The position numbers were made by a program, and so were the translations under genes. A stretch of DNA of 64,000 bases from Chordicoccus furentiruminis (GTDB lineage: Bacteria > Bacillota > Clostridia > Lachnospirales > Lachnospiraceae): the NCBI RefSeq assembly GCF_019355395.1, contig NZ_CP048829.1, forward strand, positions 434,001 through 498,000, read 5' to 3'. Shown here one piece after another: positions 33,969 to 42,602 of the stretch. The notes beneath the pieces are model-generated. The model saw nothing but the letters and a program-made list of their open reading frames with translations, had not been told where the DNA came from and did not search any database. Each line of letters begins with the position of its first letter. The first letter of the stretch is position 1.

Positions 33969-36137
33969 TTACAGATGCAGTACCCGCTCAGCAATCTCCT
34001 GCGTTCTGCCCTGGTTGAAGTAGTTGGTGCCCAGGTACCCGCAGACACGGCGACACACATTCATCCGCTTCTCGTCCCGGTTGCCGCAGTTCGGGCATTC
34101 CCAGACGAGCTTCCCATCGTCCTCCACGATCTTGATTTCGCCATCATAGCCGCAGACCTGACAGTAATCACTCTTGGTGTTCAGTTCGGCATACATGATG
34201 TTGTCGTAAATGAATCGCATGACGGCCAGCACCGCAGGAATGTTGTTCTGCATGTTGGGGACCTCCACATAGGAGATCGCGCCGCCAGGACTGAGCGCCT
34301 GAAACTCTGCCTCAAAGGAGAGCTTTGTAAAAGCGTCAATCGGTTCCGTCACATGAACGTGATAGGAATTGGTGATGTAATTCTTATCCGTCACATGCGG
34401 AATCTTACCGAAACGCTTTTGCAGACAGCGGGCGAATTTGTACGTGCTGGATTCCATCGGCGTGCCATAAAGGCTATAGCTGATGTTCTCCGCTTCACGC
34501 CACTGGGCTGTCTTCTTGTTCAGGAACTTCATAACGGCGATGCCGAAGTCATGACCGACAGGATCTGTATGGCTGACACCCTTCATCCGATATACACACT
34601 CGCAGAGCCCGGCATAACCGAGGCTGATGGTACTGTAGTTGTCATACAGCAGACGGTCGATCTTCTCGCCTTTTCCAAGACGGCTGATTGCTCCATACTG
34701 CCAGAGGATCGGAGCGACATCGGAAGGTGTCCCCAGCAGGGTCTCATGCCGGATGCGGAGCGCCTTGTGGCAAAGCTCGGTCCGCTCTTCCATGAGTTTC
34801 CAGAACTTATCCTCATCGCCTTCCGCGCTGCAGGCCACGTCCACCAGGTTGATCGTCACCGCTCCCTGATTGAAGCGGCCATAGTACTTGTGGCTGCCAT
34901 CCGGATTCAAGCCTACGGTATCCGGTGTCAAAAATGCCCGGCAGCCCATGCAGGTGTACACATCCCCGTTCTTCAGCTGCTTCATCACCTTGGCGCTGAT
35001 GTAATCCGGCACCATGCGTTTCGCTGAGCACTTGGCCGCCAGCTCGGTCAGGTAATAGTACGGCGCATCCTCGGTGATGTTGTCCTCATCCAGGACGTAG
35101 ATCAGTTTGGGGAACGCCGGGCTGACCCACACGCCGACTTCGTTCTTGATGCCCTCGTGTCGCTGCTTCAGGGTTTCTGCAATGATCAGCGCCAAATCAT
35201 CCCGCGTCTGTCCAGGCTCCACTTCATCCAAATACATAAACACAGAGACGAAAGGCGTCTGCCCGTTGGTGGTAAGGAGCGTCTGGATCTGATACTGGAT
35301 GGTCTGGATGCCGCGCTGCACTTCTTTGCGCACCCGCATCTCCGCCATACGATTGACTTCATCTTCGGTATATTCCCTGCCGATAGCCAGGAACTCGTCC
35401 TTGATCTCGCTCTTATATTTCTGGCGGCTCACATCCACAAAGGGAGCAAGGTGCGCCAGGGAGATCGTCTGCCCGCCATAGGTATTGCTGGCAACCTGGG
35501 CGATAATCTGGGTGGCGATGTTGCAGGCCGTGGAGAAGCTGTGCGGCTTCTCGATCAGGGTATCCGTGATGACCGTGCCGTTCTGGAGCATGTCCTCCAG
35601 ATTCACCAGCTCACAGTTGGAGATCGGCCCGGACACATAACCCATGTCGTGAATGTGGATGATACCCTCGTCATGAGCCTTCACCACATCCTCCGGGAAG
35701 ATGTACCTGCGGCAGATGTCCTCGGAAACTTCACTCGCCAGGTAATCCCGCATCGTGCTGTTGATGATCGGGTCCTTGTTAGCGTTCTCCTGCTTGGCTA
35801 GTTCATTGTCGTGACGGAGCAGCGCCAGGATTTTTGCATCCGTGCTGTTCTGTTTTCGCAGGAGTTCATGGCGTAGCCGGTAATCACTGTAGTGCCGGGC
35901 AAGCCTGTAATGTTCGCTCTGATCCAGCTCATCGATCACCATGTCCTGGATTTCTTCGACGCTCACACTCCGGCCAAGACCGTCGCAGCGTTTCTCAATC
36001 CGGCCAACAATAAAACCGACCTCCGTATCGGAAAGCCGGTCTGCCTCTGCCACCTCTGCATTCGCAGCTTCGATGGCGTTTTTGATTTTCCTGTAATCGA
36101 AAGGGACTTCACTTCCGTCCCGCTTGATGATTTTCAA
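33969..36137 (-). CDS. nrdD: anaerobic ribonucleoside-triphosphate reductase NrdD
   Basis: 722 aa, full length. N-terminal ATP-cone (KIIKRDGSEVPFDYRKIKNA, about 1-95) for allosteric control. The central ten-stranded barrel has the active-site region around YTCMGCRAFL. The C-terminal zinc site is CQVCGYDG ... CPNCGNRD, followed by the glycyl radical loop RRVCGYLG (Gly near 700). Reduces NTPs to dNTPs without oxygen, activated by NrdG. Overlaps the stop region of the split gene by ATGA. Confidence 0.96.
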   Translation of the reverse strand: MKIIKRDGSEVPFDYRKIKNAIEAANAEVAEADRLSDTEVGFIVGRIEKRCDGLGRSVSVEEIQDMVIDELDQSEHYRLARHYSDYRLRHELLRKQNSTDAKILALLRHDNELAKQENANKDPIINSTMRDYLASEVSEDICRRYIFPEDVVKAHDEGIIHIHDMGYVSGPISNCELVNLEDMLQNGTVITDTLIEKPHSFSTACNIATQIIAQVASNTYGGQTISLAHLAPFVDVSRQKYKSEIKDEFLAIGREYTEDEVNRMAEMRVRKEVQRGIQTIQYQIQTLLTTNGQTPFVSVFMYLDEVEPGQTRDDLALIIAETLKQRHEGIKNEVGVWVSPAFPKLIYVLDEDNITEDAPYYYLTELAAKCSAKRMVPDYISAKVMKQLKNGDVYTCMGCRAFLTPDTVGLNPDGSHKYYGRFNQGAVTINLVDVACSAEGDEDKFWKLMEERTELCHKALRIRHETLLGTPSDVAPILWQYGAISRLGKGEKIDRLLYDNYSTISLGYAGLCECVYRMKGVSHTDPVGHDFGIAVMKFLNKKTAQWREAENISYSLYGTPMESSTYKFARCLQKRFGKIPHVTDKNYITNSYHVHVTEPIDAFTKLSFEAEFQALSPGGAISYVEVPNMQNNIPAVLAVMRFIYDNIMYAELNTKSDYCQVCGYDGEIKIVEDDGKLVWECPNCGNRDEKRMNVCRRVCGYLGTNYFNQGRTQEIAERVLHL

Positions 36138-36362
36138 CTCATGTCCTCCTCCATCTGTCTCTGCGCTTCCGCAAGCAGATCAATACAATCCTTTCCCAGA
36201 TACTTTTGGCACTGCCCATTCAGGTGCTTAAACACAGCGTCCTGCTCTTCTTCGGTCGTAAGATCGATGCTGTATCTTTCCTCACAATCCAGCGAGTTGC
36301 TGTTCACGACTACGAATTCAATGCAGCTGTCCATATGGTTTTCCGCGTATCCGTTGATCCCA
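36134..36362 (-). pseudogene. 3' part of phage gene split by IS copy A
   Basis: Encodes INGYAENHMDSCIEFVVV to RQMEEDMS. Joining it to 38054-38311 after removing the IS and one copy of the CCCA duplication gives a continuous frame (DGWYDFYVGINGYAENHMD), about 160 aa. The translated product is acidic and of unknown function. Confidence 0.85.
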
Positions 36363-38053
36363 ACACTGAAGCATCATTTTTTACGTAATAGATCGACTCC
36401 GAGTGTATCCAGGATTGCTTGAGTCTTTTTCTGGATTGCGGAGATCCGGATTCCCTCTTTGTCGCCGGTGTCGACACGGTAGATATTCTTCGTCAGTTTC
36501 AGTACATCCTCCGCGGAATACCTGTCGTCCAGTTTCGTGTTCCTGACCGCGTTCAGAAGGCCGTAGTAATAGAGCAGGCTGACATGGTTCAGGAACGCCC
36601 AGCCTCGGAAGTAATCATCCGTATGGGCATGGGATGCATTTGTTGATACGCTGTTTTTCAGGTAGTCGAAGCACTGTTCGATGTCCCAGCGTTCCTTATA
36701 GTCGAGATAAATCTCCCTCGGCTCGACATCGAGGTTGCTACAGAAGGAGAAATAGCCCATGCGTACTTCATTCACGACGTCCTTCGGCCGACGTTCTTCT
36801 TCGCCATAATCTTTCTCTGCCCGCTCCACGAAGTGACCGACCAGTTCCGCCCGTCTGGAATCATCGCGAAACGTGTAGATGAAGTTACCGCGATTCCCGC
36901 TCCTGCGCTTCCGGCACCAGACGGCGCGTTTGTTGTAAGAAAAGACATTGTCCCACTTACCGTCGCTTGGATTCTGGTAGAACTCCGGCTCGACATTAAC
37001 GGTGTTTTCCTGTAGTGGAAGAATGTAACGCATGCCCGCATTCAGAAGGGCAGACACGTTCGGCTTGGAGTAGAAGCCTTTGTCCGCAATGATGATGCAG
37101 TCACTGCACCCAGCAGCGTTAACGGTATCCATGAAAGCACTCTTATCGACGATGGATCCCTGCACGACGCGGTAGAACACAGGCTTGTGGGAATCCTTTT
37201 CGAAGACATACAGAAGGCGCGCCTGAGGGTCGAGACTATGATCCGGGTTATACCCTTTCGCCGCGAGCGAATCGGCAGACTTTGTGAAGATGGAAGTCCC
37301 GTCGAAAAGGAGCGTTGTTCCCGGCATAACCTGGGATTTCATGAACGCGTCGATTCTGTCCTGTTTCGAACCAAGACCGGCAATGAACTTCCGGACGGAG
37401 CCTTCCGATATCGAGATGTCCCCGCAGATGTCGCTCATGTAGGAATCAAGGAACAGCGGCTGGATCATCTTTGCGGACGAGATCTTGTCCACAAGGCGAA
37501 TCAGGGAGAGCGTACGGATCTCACGGAATGAATCAGGAAAGTATTTCCGGAGGCTGTCGCTGAGATCCGGCGTCAGCTGCTGCAGGACTTCGTACGCGCC
37601 ATAATTCTTTACGGACGGAGCGACATCCGGCATAAGCCGCATTTCCTGCATGAGACGGAGACCATTGGTGTTCGGTATGAAGCCGTCCGCCTCGGTGATC
37701 TTGCCGATGCTCTTTCCTGTGACCTTCTGAGGCCTGCCCTTGGCGGCATCCCACTTGGAAGAAACCAGGTAAGTGTAATAATGCCCGCCGATAAAGCGGA
37801 TCTCGACTGCTCCGAACTGGGTCGGCCGTCTGCTCTTGATTGATTCAGGAATGCTCATTGAAAGTCCTTTCTATTAACGTAACTTACGTAATAATTATAC
37901 TTCTGATGAGCCGCTAAATCAAGTAAAAGTGAGGCTAAATATGTTGAAAACAGCGTATTTTCAAGGTGTCCGATGCTACCCGTAGCATGGGTGGATGCGT
38001 AAAACGGCTAATTAGCCGCATTTCTATTAACGTAAAATTTGAGGTTTCAGTGT
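36363..38053 (-). mobile_element. IS4/IS1634-like element, copy A
   Basis: 1691 bp with imperfect terminal inverted repeats starting ACACTGAAGCATCATTTTTT on the left and ACACTGAAACCTCAAATTTT on the right (minus strand), both leading to ACGT(T)AATAG. A 4-bp target duplication CCCA lies at 36359-36362 and 38054-38057. Copy B with the same length is at 57136-58826. It interrupts a phage early gene. Confidence 0.93.
36374..37858 (-). CDS. IS4-superfamily DDE transposase, copy A
   Basis: 494 aa. DDE-type features: LLFDGTSIF (first Asp), IIADKGFYSKPNVSALL (second Asp), and the C-terminal YKERWDIEQCFDYLKNS, the Y-x-x-R-W-x-x-E-x-x-F-x-x-L-K form of the third acid. The N-terminus (TQFGAVEIRFIGGHYY) and overall plan are like IS1634-type proteins. 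Family name is tentative; identical protein in copy B. Confidence 0.88.
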   Translation of the reverse strand: MSIPESIKSRRPTQFGAVEIRFIGGHYYTYLVSSKWDAAKGRPQKVTGKSIGKITEADGFIPNTNGLRLMQEMRLMPDVAPSVKNYGAYEVLQQLTPDLSDSLRKYFPDSFREIRTLSLIRLVDKISSAKMIQPLFLDSYMSDICGDISISEGSVRKFIAGLGSKQDRIDAFMKSQVMPGTTLLFDGTSIFTKSADSLAAKGYNPDHSLDPQARLLYVFEKDSHKPVFYRVVQGSIVDKSAFMDTVNAAGCSDCIIIADKGFYSKPNVSALLNAGMRYILPLQENTVNVEPEFYQNPSDGKWDNVFSYNKRAVWCRKRRSGNRGNFIYTFRDDSRRAELVGHFVERAEKDYGEEERRPKDVVNEVRMGYFSFCSNLDVEPREIYLDYKERWDIEQCFDYLKNSVSTNASHAHTDDYFRGWAFLNHVSLLYYYGLLNAVRNTKLDDRYSAEDVLKLTKNIYRVDTGDKEGIRISAIQKKTQAILDTLGVDLLRKK

Positions 38054-38311
38054 CCCAACATAGAAGTCGTACCAGCCGTCGTTATCACAGGTGTCGTCCG
38101 TGTACTCGTCCATGGGATGCATCGGCGCAAAGCCCAGATCCTTCCGGATGCGATCCGCAATCTGACTGAGACCGTTTGTCGCCATGAGCTGGAAGGTTAC
38201 AGTCGGAAAGCGGCAGGGAAAAGACACATTACACTGATCACTGCCGTACAGGACATCCGCGCCGAAATCGATGAAGATCTCGTCTCTCACAAAGCCTTCG
38301 AGCAGCGTCAT
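38054..38311 (-). pseudogene. 5' part of phage gene split by IS copy A
   Basis: Starts MTLLEGFVRDEIFIDFGADV; 86 codons up to the IS, including CDNDGWYDFYVG at the break. The ATG overlaps the DUF3310 stop. The remaining part is at 36134-36362. The gene lies directly upstream of nrdD, so the IS may have polar effects on the dNTP genes. Confidence 0.85.
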
Positions 38312-38577
38312 TTCGAGCCTTCTTTCTCCAGCAGGTCAATATAGCGATTGATGTACCACACCGCCTTCTTCAGATCGGTGATTGTCTCGTCCGGGTTTTT
38401 CTTCCCAGCACGGCTCAGATATTTCACAGCATTCCCGATATGATATGGGAAGTGTTTGCTCTCAATGTAGTCGATGGTCTCAATCCCATCCGTGTAATGG
38501 CTCGGATGATTCACGGGATCATCGATCACCGCATCCATCTTCTCTTCCAGTGTTTCCTTTGGGGTTCTCACAACCAT
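38308..38577 (-). CDS. DUF3310 family protein
   Basis: 89 aa. Motif NHPSHYTDGIETIDYIESK then GNAVKYLSRAGKKN and DLKKAVWYINRYIDLL is diagnostic for DUF3310, a small helical family (often named nucleotide kinase in phage annotation) widespread in phages. Overlaps both neighbours. Biochemical role not established; position suggests an early gene. Confidence 0.9.
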   Translation of the reverse strand: MVVRTPKETLEEKMDAVIDDPVNHPSHYTDGIETIDYIESKHFPYHIGNAVKYLSRAGKKNPDETITDLKKAVWYINRYIDLLEKEGSK

Positions 38578-38900
38578 GGATTTTCCTCCGCCTCCTCTTT
38601 ACGCATACGGTAATACTTTGTGCGACACTTACCGGAGCAGAAGCGCTTTGTTCTTCCGCGCTGTTTCCGTTCGAGCTTCTCGCCACAGATGATGCACCGG
38701 CTGTTCTGCTCGTACCAGATCGGCATGTTCAGTTTTACAAACTCACCTGCGCCGCCCAGGCCGTGGGTCTTGCAGAACAGCTGCACCTGATTCCTATTGA
38801 GTTTCAGTTCTTTTGCGATCCGCTTGTAGCCCCAGCCCTGCAGCCGGAGGGAGCGGATCAGTTCCTGGTCTTCCTGTTTCACACATCCGCCTCCCTCCAA
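38568..38900 (-). CDS. HTH and zinc-finger phage protein
   Basis: Up to 110 aa; the real start may be an internal GTG (VKQEDQELI), as GGAGGGAGG lies just before it. HTH: IRSLRLQGWGYKRIAKELKLNRNQV (about 14-38), resolvase/sigma-like. Zinc finger: CIICGEKL (C-x2-C) and FCSGKCRTKYY (C-x3-C). First gene of the prophage early operon; a DNA-binding regulator is likely. Lies next to the noncoding region at 39.1-39.7 kb. Confidence 0.75.
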   Translation of the reverse strand: MEGGGCVKQEDQELIRSLRLQGWGYKRIAKELKLNRNQVQLFCKTHGLGGAGEFVKLNMPIWYEQNSRCIICGEKLERKQRGRTKRFCSGKCRTKYYRMRKEEAEENPWL

Positions 38901-39506
38901 TCGGCAGCTTTGCGGTTTTCATGTTTTTCGCTGGTAAACCGGCCATTTCGTCACAGTTTTTATTGGTTTCCCATGCGATTTTGTGACGAAATGCCGCCAG
39001 TTCCGTTGGCATGCGGCTCAGAGCCGAAAACTGCGGAAAAGCCAAGGAAATCCGGCGCTTTTTAAGGCTCTTACCTAGGCGTTTCCCACAGGCGGGTCGC
39101 CCCGGCAAGGGGTAGGCCCCTTACAATTTCGCGGATTTTAACGCGAGAGGGGGCGGCGGTCTCCAGGAGAAAACTCTACAGAGATCCAGACCTCCCCCCA
39201 GGGGCCTCCAAATCTTTTAATTCGCACACGCATTTCTTGAGCGGGCCGACGGTCACCGTGACCAAATTCCATTGAAATTCCGACCCGCCCCCGGGGCTCT
39301 AAGTTCTAGAACGACCTTCTCCGGTAAGTTCATGATCTCTCATGGAGCGTGACAGAACTTCTAGGTCGACCTTGTTCGGAGAGATCTGAGCAGAGGACGA
39401 GTTCTTCTGAGAAGGAAGCGCACCTCCAGCTGGCGGTATTGGCGCTTACCCGGTCAGCGTATACCTTTACCGCCAATTGGCGGTGCTGAATAAGGCGTAA
39501 AAAAAT

Positions 39507-39540
39507 AAGGCGACCAAGACCAGCTGGCCTCAATCGCCTT
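39507..39540 (-). terminator. intrinsic terminator
   Basis: Stem AAGGCGA/TCGCCTT with the palindrome CCAGCTGG in its loop. On the minus strand it is followed by ATTTTTTTAC, a good rho-independent terminator. It would end a transcript entering from the right, such as one covering the small ORF at 39545-39697. Confidence 0.65.
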
Positions 39541-39544
39541 TGAA

Positions 39545-39697
39545 CTATTTTTCTATGAATCTTTGTCTGGTTGTGACAGTGTAGGCTGTACCGATGTAGT
39601 ATCGTCCGATGTGCCTACGGTGACCGCTTGCCCAGTAAACAAGCTTTCCCAGAGCGTCGGAAGACACGAAGCAGGATAGGTGTTTGCTGGGCTGCAA
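39545..39697 (-). CDS. possible small ORF, 50 aa
   Basis: TTG start; sequence includes SSDALGKLVYWASGHRRH and GRYYIGTAYTVTTRQRF, then stop 4 bp before the terminator. The composition looks coding, but there is no clear ribosome binding site and no family is recognised. It may be the end of a gene cut by the 91-bp repeat arm. Confidence 0.3.
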   Translation of the reverse strand: MQPSKHLSCFVSSDALGKLVYWASGHRRHIGRYYIGTAYTVTTRQRFIEK

Positions 39698-39741
39698 TGA
39701 TCTGATGCGTTAGTGATCACCTACGTTTCCGCCGGTGTGGG

Positions 39742-39832
39742 CAAGGAATAAGGGGTCTGCGAAATGCCGATGCCTGCTTGCCGCCCGGCGTGCCTGTTCA
39801 CCCCTGGAACCACTGCGCCTGTGGGCGGGGTG
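39742..39832 (+). repeat. 91-bp inverted repeat, left arm
   Basis: Perfect inverted match to 43919-44009, starting CAAGGAATAAGGGGTCTGCG and ending GTGGGCGGGGTG. Encloses the five-gene defence operon. G+C-rich compared with the sequence just inside. Confidence 0.92.
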
Positions 39833-39945
39833 CCCTCCTAATCAATTATATTGAAACGCGGGCACGAATCGTAAATGAATTCTTGACTGATCTCACGTGT
39901 ATCCCTAGTTCATTAAAAGTTTTCAAATCAAAAGTCCATTATATA

Positions 39946-39974
39946 TTGACTTCTAAACTGATGACGCGTATAAT
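39946..39974 (+). promoter_or_regulatory. promoter of the defence operon
   Basis: TTGACT (39946-39951), 17-bp spacer, TATAAT (39969-39974): near-consensus sigma-A promoter. AGGATAGGGAATGCCGTCCT just after the -10 box is an imperfect palindrome and may be the operator for the XRE protein encoded first in the operon. Confidence 0.75.
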
Positions 39975-40028
39975 AAAGGCGAGGATAGGGAATGCCGTCC
40001 TAGAACTGTGGACTGGAGGTGCCGGATT

Positions 40029-40403
40029 ATGATAGGAATGAATGCTACGATCAGCAATAATGTTCTTATGCTTCTGAAGCAGAACGGTAAAAAACAGAAT
40101 GATCTGGCTGAAGCTCTCGGTGTCAGCAAGCAGGTCATGAGCAACATGCTCACAGGTTCCCGTATGATCAATGCCATCGAACTGCATAATATCGCGGATT
40201 TCTTCCATGTATCTATGGAAAGCCTAATGAGGTCTCCTGTGGATACAAAGGAAATAAATGCCGTTCATGCTTTCATGGGTGAGGTGAACAGCGATTCCGC
40301 AAGGCAGAGTCTTAAGATCGCTGATGAGATGGCGGATATGGTCCTATTCTACGCTAGAATGAGATCCAACGCAGAAATGCTGGACCAGGCGTGGGAGGCG
40401 TGA
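40029..40403 (+). CDS. XRE-family transcriptional regulator
   Basis: 124 aa from the ATG at 40029, preceded by GGAGGTG. HTH_3 domain at about 8-62 (LLKQNGKKQNDLAEALGVSK, then MSNMLTGSRMINAIELHNIA). The C-terminal helical part may dimerise or be cleaved. It is followed 1 bp later by an ImmA/IrrE metallopeptidase gene, the classic repressor-plus-protease pair, so it probably represses the operon until cleaved. Confidence 0.9.
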   Translation: MIGMNATISNNVLMLLKQNGKKQNDLAEALGVSKQVMSNMLTGSRMINAIELHNIADFFHVSMESLMRSPVDTKEINAVHAFMGEVNSDSARQSLKIADEMADMVLFYARMRSNAEMLDQAWEA

Positions 40404-40404
40404 C

Positions 40405-41223
40405 ATGTTCAAAGCACTTGAAAACTCCTTGTATGTGGTAGATCGGGCTAAGTATGAACTTATCCGGCAAAGGGCAAATGCCTTTAATTCCAATTATACA
40501 GGGAGTAATATCATTCAAGACGATATTTTCCATATTATCGAAAACTATGTTCTCCAGCATGGGATGCGCCTGGAGCTTTTTCGGTATCCGCTGGGCGATG
40601 ACGATTTCTGCGCATGCACATTCATCAGAAGCGGAAGTGTCTTTGTCGTGATTAATTCAGCAATGACGGTGTCAAAGCAGATATTTGCGGCTGCCCATGA
40701 ATTCTATCATCTTTATAACTACTTTGAAGAATATGACCCGACATACCAGCAGCACGGCTCTATTCTTGATTCCGCGACGATGGATGAGGAAACGACAAAG
40801 CTAGAGGATAAGGAAGCAAATGCTTTCGCTGGTCTAATCCTGGCACCGACGCGATCACTCCAGGAACAGATGGATATTTATCACATCCGCCGGGATGCCA
40901 TCGGAATTAAAGATATCCTGATGCTGATGGAGATTTATGCGATACCTTACAAGGCAATGGTGCTTCGTCTGTTTGAGGATGAAATCATTAGCGAAGAGAA
41001 AGCCAGAGAACTTTTCCAGATCATTGAAAAGGAAATCGCCCGTCAAAGTGAACTAACCGGCCGAGCGAAGAGATGGCAACGAGCAGATAAAGAGATTGCT
41101 TTCGGCAGTCTCAATGAAAATATGGAGAGGGTATCCAGCCTAGATGCTGTTGACGAAGATCAAATCAGGCAGGATTCGGCACGGATCAAGGAAATCATGG
41201 GTATCATCTCCGGGAAAGCATAA
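40405..41223 (+). CDS. ImmA/IrrE-family metallopeptidase
   Basis: 272 aa. Zinc protease motif AAHEFYHLYNYFEEYD (HExxH), followed by a downstream DKEANAFAGLILAP helix that supplies the third ligand, as in ImmA/IrrE (COG2856) proteins. Residues 1-85 form an N-terminal domain; the last 80 are a helical charged tail. By family precedent it cleaves XRE repressors in response to a signal. Coupled closely to the XRE gene upstream and the PIN-like gene downstream. Confidence 0.9.
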   Translation: MFKALENSLYVVDRAKYELIRQRANAFNSNYTGSNIIQDDIFHIIENYVLQHGMRLELFRYPLGDDDFCACTFIRSGSVFVVINSAMTVSKQIFAAAHEFYHLYNYFEEYDPTYQQHGSILDSATMDEETTKLEDKEANAFAGLILAPTRSLQEQMDIYHIRRDAIGIKDILMLMEIYAIPYKAMVLRLFEDEIISEEKARELFQIIEKEIARQSELTGRAKRWQRADKEIAFGSLNENMERVSSLDAVDEDQIRQDSARIKEIMGIISGKA

Positions 41224-41234
41224 GGAGTGCTTCT

Positions 41235-42059
41235 ATGAGCGAACCAACCAGGAAAGCCCTTCTTGACACGGATTTCCTGTTCAAGACGCAGCTGGCGCAG
41301 AACAACCGGCGGGAACCGCTCGCTGATTTAATCATGCAGTTTGAGGAGTATGATTTCTATTGTCATGAGAAGATTCTGAACGAACTGCGTACCCACGGTT
41401 TTTCGCCCGACCCGCTTCCATGGCTTGAAGAACAGACTCGGCGTGGTAAAATCCAACAGTTTTCGGATAGTAAGATCTTGGACGAAATTGACAACATGTT
41501 CGGCACAGGAGCTCCAAAGCTTTATTACGACATGCTCAAAACGAGTTGCGACGCTTTCAAAATTCCAAGGGTAAAATCGTTTTTTGAAACGTATTATCAG
41601 CCTTTGACGGCTCTGCCGGATGATGTGGACAGGGATCGGTTTTTATCTACACTGGTAAGTTGTGATTCAGCAATTCCCAACGGAAACAGCATGGGCGAAA
41701 AGAAGTCGCTTGTCCTTGCCCAGCTGTTGCAGCTGAAATATCCAGGGAAAGTGGTGGTATTCTGCTCGGATGACGGAAAAGCACGCCAGCGCGTAGCTTA
41801 CATTGGAAATCAGATCCGCTGCCTGAGTATCCTGTCCGCATTCCAGAAACTGCAGGCGGATGGGCTTGAAAAAGAAACAGCCCGACAATACTACGATTCT
41901 CTATGCAGCTTCCTTGCCCTCCACAGTCAGAGTGCAATGAAAGTGTGGACGCATTCCACGTCCGAAAAGATCAGTGTCGATTTTCAAACACTGTTTGAGG
42001 ACATTTATGCTGGGAAATTTGAAATCAAGGGCACGGGAGACCTCCGCTATAAGGAATAA
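41235..42059 (+). CDS. PIN-like domain protein, 274 aa
   Basis: N-terminal KALLDTDFLFKTQLAQNN (first Asp residues of a PIN fold), EKILNELRTHGF (second acid), and C-terminal DSAIPNGNSMGEKKSLVLAQ plus VVVFCSDDGKARQR (third and fourth acids). This suggests a complete but diverged PIN nuclease, longer than VapC. It lies 11 bp after the metallopeptidase gene. The XRE-protease-PIN order points to a toxin or abortive-infection effector; substrate unknown. Confidence 0.7.
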   Translation: MSEPTRKALLDTDFLFKTQLAQNNRREPLADLIMQFEEYDFYCHEKILNELRTHGFSPDPLPWLEEQTRRGKIQQFSDSKILDEIDNMFGTGAPKLYYDMLKTSCDAFKIPRVKSFFETYYQPLTALPDDVDRDRFLSTLVSCDSAIPNGNSMGEKKSLVLAQLLQLKYPGKVVVFCSDDGKARQRVAYIGNQIRCLSILSAFQKLQADGLEKETARQYYDSLCSFLALHSQSAMKVWTHSTSEKISVDFQTLFEDIYAGKFEIKGTGDLRYKE

Positions 42060-42100
42060 CATCACCTGTTTTGGTATCATGATTGATAGGAGGAGTTCTG

Positions 42101-42601
42101 ATGGCTTACCATAATAAAGTATATGTTTCTATGGATGCAGATAATGATCTGCATTATTATCGACTTATGCAAGCGTGGAAACAGAACGATAACATTGGAT
42201 TCAATTTTTATGATGCGCACGATATCAACAATATATATGATAAAAGTGAAGCATCAATAAAAGCAGGACTCGAAGAACGCTTCCGGCATTCAAAAGCTTT
42301 TGTTCTTCTTGTCGGTGACCACACAAAATATCTGTACAAGTATGTTCGTTGGGAAATAGAACAAGCCATTAAGCGAAATCTACCTTGTATTGTGGTCAAC
42401 ATCAATGGGAAGAGATCCTGCGATTATGATCTTTGCCCGGCATTAATGCGCGATCATTTAGCCATTCATATCAGTTTCAATGCGCGAATACTACAGTATG
42501 CACTTGAAAACTGGCCTGATTCTGCAGTTAGGCATGAGCGAGATGGTAAAACAGGACCTTTTTACTATAAAGGAGAGGTGTATAAACAGCTTGGCCTATA
42601 A
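42101..42601 (+). CDS. thsB: Thoeris ThsB-like TIR-domain protein
   Basis: 166 aa from the ATG at 42101 behind AGGAGG. TIR-like fold of the ThsB/DUF1863 type: KVYVSMDADNDLHYYRLMQ (strand A and first helix), FNFYDAHDINNIYDKSE, KAFVLLVGDHTKYLYKYVRW, then EIEQAIKRNLPCIVVNING with a Glu at the expected catalytic place. In Thoeris, the TIR enzyme uses NAD to make a cyclic or ADP-ribose-type signal upon phage infection. Followed 1 bp later by the effector gene. Confidence 0.85.
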   Translation: MAYHNKVYVSMDADNDLHYYRLMQAWKQNDNIGFNFYDAHDINNIYDKSEASIKAGLEERFRHSKAFVLLVGDHTKYLYKYVRWEIEQAIKRNLPCIVVNINGKRSCDYDLCPALMRDHLAIHISFNARILQYALENWPDSAVRHERDGKTGPFYYKGEVYKQLGL

Positions 42602-42602
42602 A

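Larger units (their letters stand above)
39101..39741. other. palindrome-rich noncoding region at prophage/island boundary
   Basis: No convincing long gene on either strand. Contains GGGGTAGGCCCC, a run CCTCCCCCCAGGGGCCTCC, paired GTTCTAGAACG/CTTCTAGGTCG stretches, two copies of an element around GGCGGTATTGG / CCGCCAATTGGCGG, and a clear terminator hairpin at 39507-39540. A packaging or attachment site, or a structured RNA, are possible; none is proven. Confidence 0.5.

Noticed and set aside
33768-35027. Plus-strand frame of 419 codons opposite nrdD
   Set aside because: Shadow of the nrdD coding strand; no start signals or recognisable domains.
38794-39108. Minus-strand frame of 104 codons upstream of the HTH/zinc gene
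   Set aside because: Overlaps the HTH gene in another frame, is Arg/Pro-rich and has no family features.
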